Shown: one piece after another, positions 41,582 through 49,839 of the stretch
Layout of the letters: every line of letters begins with the position of its first letter
Position numbering within the stretch: position 1 is the stretch's first letter
Assembly (NCBI GenBank): GCA_900771975.1
Contig: CAAGPV010000012.1
Coordinates: 124,001 to 188,000 of the forward strand
DNA: 64,000 nucleotides
Source: an uncultured Prevotella sp.
Lineage (GTDB): Bacteria > Bacteroidota > Bacteroidia > Bacteroidales > Bacteroidaceae
Reading direction: 5' to 3'
Made by a program: the position numbers and the translations under genes
Notes under the pieces: model-generated
What the model saw: the letters and a program-made list of their open reading frames with translations, nothing else
Database searches by the model: none
What the model was told of the DNA's origin: nothing

Positions 41582-43564
41582 ATGGCAGAAGAACTCACCG
41601 ACATCGTCAATTCGCCATCGGCAGCAGGACAACAACCAGTTGAATATACCGATGACAACATCCGACACCTGTCGGATATGGAACACGTGCGTACCCGTCC
41701 GGGTATGTATATCGGCCGCCTTGGTGACGGATCGTTGCCCGAAGACGGTATTTATGTCTTGCTGAAAGAGGTTGTGGATAACTCTATCGATGAGTTTAAG
41801 ATGAATGCCGGCGACCGCATAGAGATAGATATAGAAGACGAACTGCGCGTTTCTGTTCGTGACTATGGCCGAGGCATACCGCAAGGAAAGCTTGTTGAAG
41901 CGGTCAGCGTGCTGAACACTGGTGGTAAATACGACTCAAAGGCTTTTAAAAAAAGCGTGGGCCTGAATGGCGTGGGCGTTAAAGCCGTTAATGCACTTAG
42001 CGCCCGTTTTGAAGTGAAAAGCTATCGTGAAGGGAAAGTTCGCTCCTTGGTGTTTGAAAGAGGACAGTTGAAGAGCGATAAAACAGAACCTTCTGAAGAT
42101 GAAAATGGAACTTACATCTTCTTTGAACCCGACCCCACGTTGTTTAAAAACTATCGTTTCCATTCTGATATCGTGGAAACAATGTTGCGCAACTATACTT
42201 ACCTGAACACAGGTTTAGCTATAATGTATAATGGGCGACGCATTATCAGCCGACATGGTCTTAAAGACCTGCTGACCGATAATATGACGGTGGAGGGCCT
42301 TTATCCTATTGTTCACATGAAAGGAGAGGATATAGAGATTGCCTTTACCCACACCAATCAGTATGGCGAAGAATATTATAGCTTTGTCAACGGCCAGCAC
42401 ACCACCCAAGGGGGTACCCACCAGACGGCGTTCAAGGAACACATAGCACGCACCATCAAGGAATTTTTTGGGAAGTATGAGTATGGTGACATCCGTAACG
42501 GACTTGTTGCAGCCATAGCTCTAAACGTGGAAGAACCTGTTTTCGAATCACAGACCAAGATAAAGTTGGGAAGTACGCAAATGGCCCCCGGCGGAGATTC
42601 TATCAATAAATATGTCGGCGATTTCCTGAAGACCAATGTTGACAACTATCTTCATATACATAAGGAAGACTGCGCCGATATAATGGAAGGGAAGATAAAG
42701 GAGAGCGAACGTGAGCGCAAGGCGATGGCAGGCGTAACCAAGCTTGCGCGCGAGCGTGCCAAGAAAGCAAATCTTCACAATCGCAAGCTACGTGACTGCC
42801 GCATCCACTTCTGTGATGTCAAGAACGAGCGAAAGGAAGAGTCGAGCATCTTCATTACCGAGGGAGACTCTGCAAGCGGAAGCATTACCAAAAGCCGTGA
42901 TGTAAACACACAAGCAGTGTTTTCTTTGCGCGGAAAACCACTCAATTCTTTTGGCCTAACCAAAAAGGTAGTCTATGAAAACGAAGAGTTTAACCTTCTT
43001 CAGGCAGCCCTTGACATTGAAGATGGCCTTGACTCTCTGCGCTATAATAAGGTAATTGTGGCTACAGATGCCGATGTGGACGGTATGCACATACGTTTGC
43101 TCATCATCACCTTCTTCCTTCAGTTCTTTCCCGACTTGATAAAGAAAGGACACGTCTATGTCTTGCAGACCCCGTTGTTTCGTGTCCGCAACCGCAGAAC
43201 GAAGATAAAGAATAAGGAAATCGTTAAAGCGGCGGACGAAAAGCGAACCCGACAAGAAAAAAAGAGCGATTTTATCACCCTTTACTGTTACACGGAAGAA
43301 GAAAGGCAACAGGCTATTCATGATTTGGGGCCAGACCCAGAGATAACCCGCTTTAAGGGATTGGGAGAGATTTCGCCGGATGAGTTCGTTCATTTCATAG
43401 GTCCCGATATGCGTTTGGAACAAGTGACGCTTCATAAAAACGACCAGGTGCAGAAACTGTTGGCTTACTATATGGGTAAAAACACCATGGAACGCCAGAA
43501 CTTCATCATTGACAATCTTGTGATAGAAGAGGATATACCAGAAGAAGATGCAGATGTAAGATAA
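41582..43564 (+). CDS. parE: DNA topoisomerase IV subunit B
   Basis: A 660-residue GHKL ATPase subunit of a type IIA topoisomerase. The N-terminal motif is HLSDMEHVRTRPGMYIGRLG, the ATP-binding Asn region is EVVDNSIDEF, then DYGRGIPQGK and GLNGVGVKAVNALSARF. The TOPRIM domain has FITEGDSASGSI and ATDADVDGMHIRLL. The HVRTRPGMYIGRLGDG form at the N-terminus is the one I know from ParE rather than GyrB in this phylum. A parC partner is not in the window. It starts 8 bp after the GNAT-like gene and is followed by the S41 protease after 14 bp. Confidence 0.92.
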   Translation: MAEELTDIVNSPSAAGQQPVEYTDDNIRHLSDMEHVRTRPGMYIGRLGDGSLPEDGIYVLLKEVVDNSIDEFKMNAGDRIEIDIEDELRVSVRDYGRGIPQGKLVEAVSVLNTGGKYDSKAFKKSVGLNGVGVKAVNALSARFEVKSYREGKVRSLVFERGQLKSDKTEPSEDENGTYIFFEPDPTLFKNYRFHSDIVETMLRNYTYLNTGLAIMYNGRRIISRHGLKDLLTDNMTVEGLYPIVHMKGEDIEIAFTHTNQYGEEYYSFVNGQHTTQGGTHQTAFKEHIARTIKEFFGKYEYGDIRNGLVAAIALNVEEPVFESQTKIKLGSTQMAPGGDSINKYVGDFLKTNVDNYLHIHKEDCADIMEGKIKESERERKAMAGVTKLARERAKKANLHNRKLRDCRIHFCDVKNERKEESSIFITEGDSASGSITKSRDVNTQAVFSLRGKPLNSFGLTKKVVYENEEFNLLQAALDIEDGLDSLRYNKVIVATDADVDGMHIRLLIITFFLQFFPDLIKKGHVYVLQTPLFRVRNRRTKIKNKEIVKAADEKRTRQEKKSDFITLYCYTEEERQQAIHDLGPDPEITRFKGLGEISPDEFVHFIGPDMRLEQVTLHKNDQVQKLLAYYMGKNTMERQNFIIDNLVIEEDIPEEDADVR

Positions 43565-43578
43565 AACCATTTACAACA

Positions 43579-45156
43579 ATGAAAAAACTAACAGTAACAC
43601 TAATAGGCTTGATGACTGTACTTGTAATGCAAGCACAGATACGTTTGGATTTCGGAAAAGATGCCCCATTAAAGAAAATACAGTTTGCAGAGGTTGCTAT
43701 AGCTAACCTTTATGTAGACTCGTTAGACGAAAACCAGCTTGCCGAATCAGCCATTCGTGGAATGTTGGAAAAACTCGATCCCCATTCAACCTACACAGAT
43801 GCAAAAGAAACAAAAGCACTTGAAGAACCCCTACAAGGCGATTTTGAGGGAATAGGTGTGCAGTTTAACATCGTTGATGATACCTTGCTGGTTGTACAGC
43901 CCACCACCAACGGTCCTTCTCAAAAGGTGGGCATTATGGCAGGCGACCGCATAGTGGAGGTAAACGACACGGCTATTGCTGGTGTAAAGATGGGTCGTTC
44001 GGACATTATGCGTCGGCTTCGCGGCAAAAAAGGAACAATGGTTCATCTTGCAATTGTGCGTCGGGGAGTTGCCGGTAAGCTCTATTTCGATGTGAAGCGC
44101 GACAAAATACCGGTTCATTCTGTAACAAGCGCTTATATCGTAGAGCCGGGAATAGGTTATATCCGCATCGAAAGCTTTGGAGAAAAAACCTATGATGAGT
44201 TTATCTCGGCTATTGCCACATTACGAAAAAAGGGAATGAACGACCTTATTCTGGACCTGCAAGGCAATGGAGGAGGCTATTTGCAGTCGGCTGTACAGAT
44301 AGCCAACGAGTTCTTAAACGATGGCGATATGATTGTATATACCGACGGCAGAAAGGCAGGACGCAAAGAATATCATGCCAAGAGCAACGGCCAGTTCCGT
44401 CAGGGGAAAGTTGTCGTCTTGATAGACGAGCTTACAGCATCTGCTGCCGAGATTGTGACGGGTGCCATTCAAGACCAGGACAGAGGCATTGTGGTAGGGC
44501 GTCGTTCTTTTGGAAAGGGATTGGTACAACGGCCTGTGCCACTACCGGGTGGCGCTTTGCTGCGTTTGACAGTGGCACACTATTACACACCAAGTGGCCG
44601 TTGCATTCAAAAGCCTTATAAGAAAGGGGAGAAGAGGGAGTATAACCAAGATCTTGAAAACCGTTTGAAGCATGGGGAATTGACCAATTCCGACTCCATC
44701 CATTTCTCAGACAGCCTAAAATGCTATACGTTGCGTAAACACCGGATGGTGTATGGTGGTGGTGGCATTATGCCAGACTGTTTTGTTCCGCTTGACACCA
44801 TGAGATACACACGCTATCATCGCCAACTGGCAGCCAAAAGCATTGTCTTCAATCAAGACATAAAATATATTGACCAGAATCGTAAACGCTTGCAGCGCCG
44901 CTTCTCCACGTTTGACAATTTCCGTAAGAACTTTGACGTTCCACAGGAACTGATAGACACTATTTTCGCTGAAGGACGGAAAGCTGGCATTGAGCCAAAA
45001 GACTCTGACGAACTAAAACGTACCCTTCCGCTTTTGCGTTTGCAACTGAAAGCGCTCATCGCTCGCGACCTTTGGGATATGAATGAGTACTATCAGGTAT
45101 GGAATTCGTCTACCGACATCTTCCGTAAAGGGGTAGAGGCAATTAAAGAAAACTAA
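43579..45156 (+). CDS. S41 family C-terminal processing peptidase
   Basis: A 525-residue exported serine protease of the Ctp/tail-specific type with a signal peptide (1-19, ending MQAQ). A helical N-terminal part follows (LDPHSTYTDAKE), then a PDZ domain (about 95-170: GIGVQFNIVDDTLLVVQPT, GDRIVEVNDTAI). The S41 core has the catalytic Ser in LTASAAEIVTGA and the Lys in GRRSFGKGLVQRPV. A C-terminal extension of about 170 residues follows. It acts in the periplasm on proteins with an exposed C-terminus. It is the last gene of the GNAT-parE unit, closed by the terminator at 45234. Confidence 0.93.
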   Translation: MKKLTVTLIGLMTVLVMQAQIRLDFGKDAPLKKIQFAEVAIANLYVDSLDENQLAESAIRGMLEKLDPHSTYTDAKETKALEEPLQGDFEGIGVQFNIVDDTLLVVQPTTNGPSQKVGIMAGDRIVEVNDTAIAGVKMGRSDIMRRLRGKKGTMVHLAIVRRGVAGKLYFDVKRDKIPVHSVTSAYIVEPGIGYIRIESFGEKTYDEFISAIATLRKKGMNDLILDLQGNGGGYLQSAVQIANEFLNDGDMIVYTDGRKAGRKEYHAKSNGQFRQGKVVVLIDELTASAAEIVTGAIQDQDRGIVVGRRSFGKGLVQRPVPLPGGALLRLTVAHYYTPSGRCIQKPYKKGEKREYNQDLENRLKHGELTNSDSIHFSDSLKCYTLRKHRMVYGGGGIMPDCFVPLDTMRYTRYHRQLAAKSIVFNQDIKYIDQNRKRLQRRFSTFDNFRKNFDVPQELIDTIFAEGRKAGIEPKDSDELKRTLPLLRLQLKALIARDLWDMNEYYQVWNSSTDIFRKGVEAIKEN

Positions 45157-45233
45157 TATGTGGTCAAGAATAGGTACCAGACCGCTTAAGGTAGGGGTAG
45201 CCCGAAAGTAGGTAACCACCGGACGACTTTATA

Positions 45234-45271
45234 GAAAACGGGTGAAGCGAAAAACCGCTTCACCCGTTTTC
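45234..45271. terminator. Bidirectional terminator between the S41 protease and ybeY
   Basis: A perfect 16-bp stem (45234-45249, GAAAACGGGTGAAGCG, with 45256-45271) and a 6-nt loop. Its arms end in A-rich and T-rich sequence, so it can serve both convergent genes. Confidence 0.9.
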
Positions 45272-45324
45272 TGTGTTGTAAGTATCAATAGTAAAAAGCA
45301 CGTCTAAAGGCATTTGCTTGTCGT

Positions 45325-45741
45325 CTAAGCCTTCAACAGGGCAAGGGCCTTGTCTTCTTCGGCCTCCATTATCTCGCGCTCTCCAGGGCCTTTATCGTTG
45401 ATTCCGCAAAGATGAAGAATGCCATGGATGATTACTCTGTGCAATTCGTCATCGTAAACCTTTCCCAACATTTCTGCATTTGAACGTACCGTGTCGAGAC
45501 TGATAACGATATCGCCGCTTATCGTATCGTCTTCGTCATAGTCGAAGGTGATGACATCGGTGTAATAGTCGTGTCCCAAGTATTCACGGTTGACTTCGAG
45601 AATCTTTTCATCGCTGACAAACATATATCCAATCTCGCCCACTTTTCTTCCGAAAGTAGCTGCTACGGCTTTTATCCAAGCCGTTGTTTCGCGCTTTTTT
45701 ATTTTCGGCATACGCACGCCGTCTGTATTGTAACTTATCAT
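45325..45741 (-). CDS. ybeY: Endoribonuclease YbeY
   Basis: A 138-residue metal-dependent RNase needed for 16S rRNA 3' maturation and ribosome quality control. The zinc-binding motif HGILHLCGINDKGPGE has the HxxxHxxGxxH-like spacing with a D/E variant at the last position, and GHDYYTDVITFDY and GDIVISLDTV are typical. I chose the ATG at 45741, which overlaps the TGA of coaD (ATGA); a longer reading frame extends into coaD but has no family similarity there. The third ligand normally is His; here NDKGPGE replaces the usual GYDH. Confidence 0.9.
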   Translation of the reverse strand: MISYNTDGVRMPKIKKRETTAWIKAVAATFGRKVGEIGYMFVSDEKILEVNREYLGHDYYTDVITFDYDEDDTISGDIVISLDTVRSNAEMLGKVYDDELHRVIIHGILHLCGINDKGPGEREIMEAEEDKALALLKA

Positions 45742-46205
45742 TGTTCTGCTTTGTTTGTTGGAAGAAATTCTTGTACGTCCTTTCCGAAATACTCCAATTC
45801 CCTTACGAGAGTGCTGCTCACACTTGCCAGAGATGGCTCGGAAAAGAGCAGAATGGTTTCTACGCCACATAACTGGTGGTTGACTTCTGCCTGGTTGCGT
45901 TCATATTCGTAATCGGCAACGCTTCTCACACCTCTCAATAGAAAGCTTGCATGCTCGCGTTGCACCAGATCTGCTGTTAGGTCGTTATAGGAAACAACGC
46001 TGATGCGTGGCTCGTTGGCGTAGAGACTTCTGATGGTTGCCACTCGGTCGGCCACAGATTGATGCGCATTTTTCAGCCGACTCTCTGCAACACCTATCAC
46101 AAGATGGTCAAATAGAGGAAGTCCGCGCTTCACAATATTGGCATGCCCAATCGTAAAAGGATCGAATGTACCTGTGAAAATTCCTGTCTTTTCTCTCGTG
46201 TTCAT
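45738..46205 (-). CDS. coaD: Phosphopantetheine adenylyltransferase
   Basis: A 155-residue enzyme that transfers AMP from ATP to 4'-phosphopantetheine in coenzyme A synthesis. The T/HxGH nucleotidyltransferase motif is in IFTGTFDPFTIGHANIVKRG, with the C-terminal SSTLVRELEYFGKDV. Length matches the family. Its ATGA stop-start overlap with ybeY indicates coupled translation. A TAACTTTG -7 box lies at 46229-46222 on the minus strand, close to the start. Confidence 0.95.
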   Translation of the reverse strand: MNTREKTGIFTGTFDPFTIGHANIVKRGLPLFDHLVIGVAESRLKNAHQSVADRVATIRSLYANEPRISVVSYNDLTADLVQREHASFLLRGVRSVADYEYERNQAEVNHQLCGVETILLFSEPSLASVSSTLVRELEYFGKDVQEFLPTNKAEQ

Positions 46206-46307
46206 CTCTTTCTTTTGGGTGCAAAGTTACAAACTTTCGATGAAAACGGCTCTTGATTAAAACAGAAAAATTGACCTTTGTAGGTCATTGAAAGTCAGTT
46301 AGTTAGG

Positions 46308-46390
46308 AATACCCTGTGTTTTACCTTCTAAAACACGGCATTTTAGGAGCTAAAACACGGCATATTGGAGGGTAAAACACGGGGTTTTGG
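46308..46390. repeat. Dispersed intergenic palindromic repeat, copy 3
   Basis: The third member of the family. It begins AATACCCTGTGTTTTACC, continues TTCTAAAACACGGCATTTTAG and GAGCTAAAACACGG, and ends GGGTAAAACACGGGG. It lies upstream of coaD and just upstream of the small-RNA promoter, and has no ORF. Confidence 0.72.
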
Positions 46391-46420
46391 AAAATAAAAA
46401 CGAATTTATTGAAAATTATT

Positions 46421-46451
46421 TTTGTGATTTCGGAAATATTGCCTATATTTG
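46421..46451 (+). promoter_or_regulatory. Promoter of the candidate small RNA
   Basis: TTTG (46421-46424), 19 bp, TATATTTG (46444-46451): an exact consensus promoter pointing into a gene-free region. No plus-strand ORF follows before ruvB, which is on the other strand. Confidence 0.82.
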
Positions 46452-46456
46452 CAACA

Positions 46457-46675
46457 GAAACCACTAAAAGGCAAATTACAGTTTAATTCCCATATTTGAT
46501 AGGGCAAAAAGCCTTTTCCTATAAATTACGTAGCGGTATACCCCGTGACGGGAAATCCGTTTTTCTAACTTGAAGAGTTGTTGATAAATAAAGACAATGT
46601 TTTTCAGATTTGGCTAAATGTTGCCAAAGGGGGGGTGTATCAGTGTAGGAACATAGATACATCCCCTTCTTTTTG
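46457..46675 (+). ncRNA. Candidate small non-coding RNA, about 215 nt
   Basis: A promoter at 46421-46451 and a strong terminator at 46631-46674 bound this stretch, with no ORF on the plus strand between them. The predicted RNA has several compact hairpins: GGC/GCC inside ATAGG/CCTAT (near 46498-46522), CCCG-TGA-CGGG (46542-46552) enclosed by CGG/CCG, and TTTGGC/GCCAAA (46609-46628). The 5' GGCAA (46470-46474) can pair with TTGCC (46621-46625), which would close a long-range stem. Size and boundaries resemble a 6S-type or Bacteroidales-1-type RNA, but I could not match a specific family. It lies between coaD and ruvB. Confidence 0.6.
46631..46674 (+). terminator. Terminator of the candidate small RNA
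   Basis: An 11-bp stem (46631-46641 with 46656-46666, one G-U pair) with a 14-nt loop, followed by TTCTTTTT. Confidence 0.85.
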
Positions 46676-46681
46676 GGAACG

Positions 46682-47716
46682 CTAATCGAATAGGCTGGGT
46701 TCCATCACGTTGCTTCCATTGGTGCTGCGTCCCAAGTGTTGATAGGCCAAAGCCGTTACCATACGTCCTCGCGGGGTGCGCTTCAAAAATCCCTCTTGGA
46801 TGAGAAATGGCTCATAGACCTCTTCTACCGTTCCGCTGTCTTCACCAATGGCTGTGGCGATGGTGCTTATACCCACAGGACCTCCATTGAATTTGTCGAT
46901 AATGGTCAGCAGAATTTTGTTGTCTATCTCGTCCAATCCATATTGGTCTATGTTGAGTGCGCCTAAAGCTAATTGCGCAATAGCGTTGGTAATGGTGCCG
47001 TCACCCTTCACTTGGGCGAAGTCTCGCACACGACGAAGCAACGAATTGGCTATACGTGGCGTACCGCGACTGCGTCGGGAAATCTCTACGGCAGCATCAT
47101 CTTCTATTGGAACTTTCAACAACGAGGCACTACGGCGAATAATGCGTTGGAGGGTGGCAGGGTCATAATACTGTAAATGCATATTAATGCCAAACCGCGC
47201 ACGGAGCGGAGCGGTGAGCATTCCGCTGCGGGTGGTCGCTCCGATAAGGGTGAACGGGTTGAGATCAATCTGTATGGAGCGTGCCGACGGCCCCTTGTCA
47301 ATCATGATGTCAATGCGAAAATCTTCCATTGCCGAATAGAGATATTCTTCCACCACGGGTGACAAACGGTGTATTTCGTCGATAAACAACACGTCATTGG
47401 GCTCAAGCGAGGTGAGAATGCCAGCCAAGTCGCCAGGTTTGTCCAGCACGGGGCCACTGGTTATTTTGAAGCCAACCCCTAACTCGTTGGCAATAATGTT
47501 GCTGAGGGTGGTCTTTCCTAAGCCAGGAGGTCCGTAGAGCAAGGTATGGTCGAGTGGCTCGCCACGGTATTTGGCTGCCTCCACAAAGATGCTGAGGTTT
47601 TCAACCACCTTGTCCTGACCGTTGAAATCGGAAAAACGAAGTGGACGGAGCGCATTCTCAAACGCTTTTTCGGCGGAACTGAGCTGCTCGTCTCTTATGT
47701 CAAAGTCTTCTGCCAT
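46682..47716 (-). CDS. ruvB: Holliday junction ATP-dependent DNA helicase RuvB
   Basis: A 344-residue AAA+ motor that drives branch migration with RuvA. Walker A is LLYGPPGLGKTTLSNIIANE, Walker B is VLFIDEIHRL, the sensor and arginine-finger region is LIGATTRSGMLTAPLRARFG, and a winged-helix domain ends the protein (IQEGFLKRTPRGRMVT). I chose the ATG at 47716; the TTG at 47725 is part of a -7 box. A TATCTTTG box at 47730-47723 leaves a leader of only a couple of bases, so the mRNA may be leaderless. No ruvA is nearby. Confidence 0.95.
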   Translation of the reverse strand: MAEDFDIRDEQLSSAEKAFENALRPLRFSDFNGQDKVVENLSIFVEAAKYRGEPLDHTLLYGPPGLGKTTLSNIIANELGVGFKITSGPVLDKPGDLAGILTSLEPNDVLFIDEIHRLSPVVEEYLYSAMEDFRIDIMIDKGPSARSIQIDLNPFTLIGATTRSGMLTAPLRARFGINMHLQYYDPATLQRIIRRSASLLKVPIEDDAAVEISRRSRGTPRIANSLLRRVRDFAQVKGDGTITNAIAQLALGALNIDQYGLDEIDNKILLTIIDKFNGGPVGISTIATAIGEDSGTVEEVYEPFLIQEGFLKRTPRGRMVTALAYQHLGRSTNGSNVMEPSLFD

Positions 47717-47822
47717 AGGTTGCAAAGATACAAATAAAATCTATAATAAGCTTGTTTGCCGATCATTTTGCTTGCCGTTGGTAGCAGGGAACGGTGGATT
47801 TTTTCTGTTGTTATCAAAACAT

Positions 47823-47857
47823 TGCAACCCAGTTGCAGTAGGTATTCTATAACTTTG
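47823..47857 (+). promoter_or_regulatory. Promoter and palindromic operator candidate of the metal ATPase
   Basis: A TAACTTTG -7 box lies at 47850-47857, 29 bp before the ATG. The palindrome TGCAAC-CCA-GTTGCA (47823-47837) sits where the -33 element should be, and there is no good TTTG. A repressor bound there would block transcription, as metal sensors often do. This reading is inference. Confidence 0.5.
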
Positions 47858-47886
47858 CAACCGAAAATCATCAAGAAAAAGAAACT

Positions 47887-49839
47887 ATGGATAAGGAAAA
47901 GAAACCCAATAAGGCAACCTGCGGACAGGGGTGTGTCGAAAATGAAGAGCATCAACATGAAGAAGAAGTAGAGATGAAGCCTTGGCAACTCATCTTGTCG
48001 GCAGTGATGCTTGTTTCAGGAATGGCTGTTCCATTGCTTTTCGGGACGTGGCCAGGAGGAGAATGTGTTCGCTTGGTTTGGTTTGTAGTGGCTTTCTTGC
48101 CAGTAGGATTACCTGTGATGGGCGAAGCGTGGGAGGCCATTGCGCAAGAACGCGACTTCTTCAGCGAGTTTATGCTGATGTCTGTGGCTTGCATAGGAGC
48201 GTTCGCCTTGCGTGAATATCCAGAGGCGGTGGCCGTGATGTTGCTTTACTGTGTTGGTGAAATGTTTCAGGACAGAGCCATTGAGCGGGCGCGAGACAAC
48301 ATAAAGAGCCTTATGGCGTTCCGACCCGACCACGCCGTGGTGGTGGAAAACGGCAAAAAGCAAGTGAAAAGTCCTGAAAGCGTGAAGGTGGGTGATATTA
48401 TTGAGGTGAGACCTGGCGACCGTGTGCCCCTCGACGGTATACTTGTTACGGAGGATGCAGCCTTCAACACGGCAGCTTTAACAGGCGAGTCGATGCCGCG
48501 TACGATAGCCAAAGGCAAAGAAGTGCTGGCCGGAATGATAGCAACCGAGTCTGTTTCGCAACTCAGTGTGGAACGCCCTGTGGGCGAGTCTGCCGTATCG
48601 CGCATTTTGGGAATGGTGGAAGAGGCTGCAGAACGTAAAGCTCCTACCGAACTGTTTATCCATCGTTTTGCCCATATCTATACGCCAATTGTCATTGTGT
48701 TGGCAGTATTGACTATTGTGTTGCCTTACGTTTATTCGATGATAGATACCTCTTTTGTCTATCAGTTGGAAGCGTGGGTGCATCGTGCACTGGTTTTTCT
48801 GGTGATATCTTGCCCCTGTGCTTTGGTTGTCAGCATTCCGCTGAGCTATTTTGCGGGGATAGGGGCAGCCTCCAAACGAGGCATCCTGTTCAAAGGAGGC
48901 AACTATTTGGATGCCGTTACCGAACTGCAGGCGGTGGTGTTTGACAAGACTGGCACCCTCACCACGGGTGAATTTAATGTGACGGAAGTGGTAGGACTGA
49001 GTGAGGAAGACTTGCAACAGGTGTCATCCATAGAACAGTCGTCCACCCATCCCATAGCCAAGGCCATCAATAGGTACTGTCCGCCAACTGCAACCATTGA
49101 CGCAAAGAACCTTGCTGGCTACGGGCTAAGTGCCGGTGAGTGGCTGGTGGGCACGCTACGTCTTCTTGACAAGTCTGGCATCACCTATCCCGAGAAACTT
49201 AAAGAAATACCCGATACGATTGTGGCTTGTGCGCATAAAGGCAGGTTTGTAGGATATGTGCTACTGGCTGATACGCTCAAGCAAGACGCCGAACAAACTG
49301 TTGAAAGCTTGCGAAGTTGTGGAGTGGAACGAATAGAAATTCTGTCGGGCGACAAACAGGCGTTGGTTGACAAAGTGGCCCGGCATCTTCGGGTGGATAA
49401 AGGCTATGGAGACTTGCTCCCTCAAGGCAAAGTGGAGCATATAGACCAGTTGCGCAAAGCTGGGGAAAAAGTGGCATTCGTGGGAGATGGCATCAACGAT
49501 GCACCAGTCTTGGCCTTAAGCGATGTCGGAATGGCAATGGGAGCGATGGGAGCAGATATGGCTATTGAGACAGCAGACGTCATTATACAGACAGATCAGC
49601 CATCAAAGGTGGCAGAGGCAATAAGTATTGGGCGGCGTACGCGAGCTATTGTTCACCAAAACATAGTTCTTGCCATCGGCATTAAGCTCCTTGTGATGGT
49701 TCTTGGTGTGTTTGGTGTGGCCAATTTGTGGGAAGCAGTCTTTGCAGATAGCGGCGTAGCACTGTTGGCCGTATTGAATGCCACACGAGTGTTTATGACT
49801 GTTCATCAGCCCAAAAAGGCCAAACGGACTGCTAAATAG
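47887..49839 (+). CDS. Heavy metal-exporting P1B-type ATPase (zinc/cadmium type)
   Basis: A 650-residue P-type ATPase that pumps soft metal ions out of the cytoplasm. The metal site motif is SCPCALVVSIP, the phosphorylation motif is VFDKTGTLTTGEF, and the hinge is VAFVGDGINDAPVLALSDVG. The last two helices contain the Lys (LAIGIKLLVMVLG) and the Asp (FADSGVALLAVLNATR) typical of the Zn/Cd/Pb-type (P1B-2). Instead of an HMA domain, the N-terminus has a short Cys- and His-containing segment (CGQGCVENEEHQHEEE). Its 3' end overlaps dusB by 8 bp in convergent orientation. Confidence 0.92.
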   Translation: MDKEKKPNKATCGQGCVENEEHQHEEEVEMKPWQLILSAVMLVSGMAVPLLFGTWPGGECVRLVWFVVAFLPVGLPVMGEAWEAIAQERDFFSEFMLMSVACIGAFALREYPEAVAVMLLYCVGEMFQDRAIERARDNIKSLMAFRPDHAVVVENGKKQVKSPESVKVGDIIEVRPGDRVPLDGILVTEDAAFNTAALTGESMPRTIAKGKEVLAGMIATESVSQLSVERPVGESAVSRILGMVEEAAERKAPTELFIHRFAHIYTPIVIVLAVLTIVLPYVYSMIDTSFVYQLEAWVHRALVFLVISCPCALVVSIPLSYFAGIGAASKRGILFKGGNYLDAVTELQAVVFDKTGTLTTGEFNVTEVVGLSEEDLQQVSSIEQSSTHPIAKAINRYCPPTATIDAKNLAGYGLSAGEWLVGTLRLLDKSGITYPEKLKEIPDTIVACAHKGRFVGYVLLADTLKQDAEQTVESLRSCGVERIEILSGDKQALVDKVARHLRVDKGYGDLLPQGKVEHIDQLRKAGEKVAFVGDGINDAPVLALSDVGMAMGAMGADMAIETADVIIQTDQPSKVAEAISIGRRTRAIVHQNIVLAIGIKLLVMVLGVFGVANLWEAVFADSGVALLAVLNATRVFMTVHQPKKAKRTAK

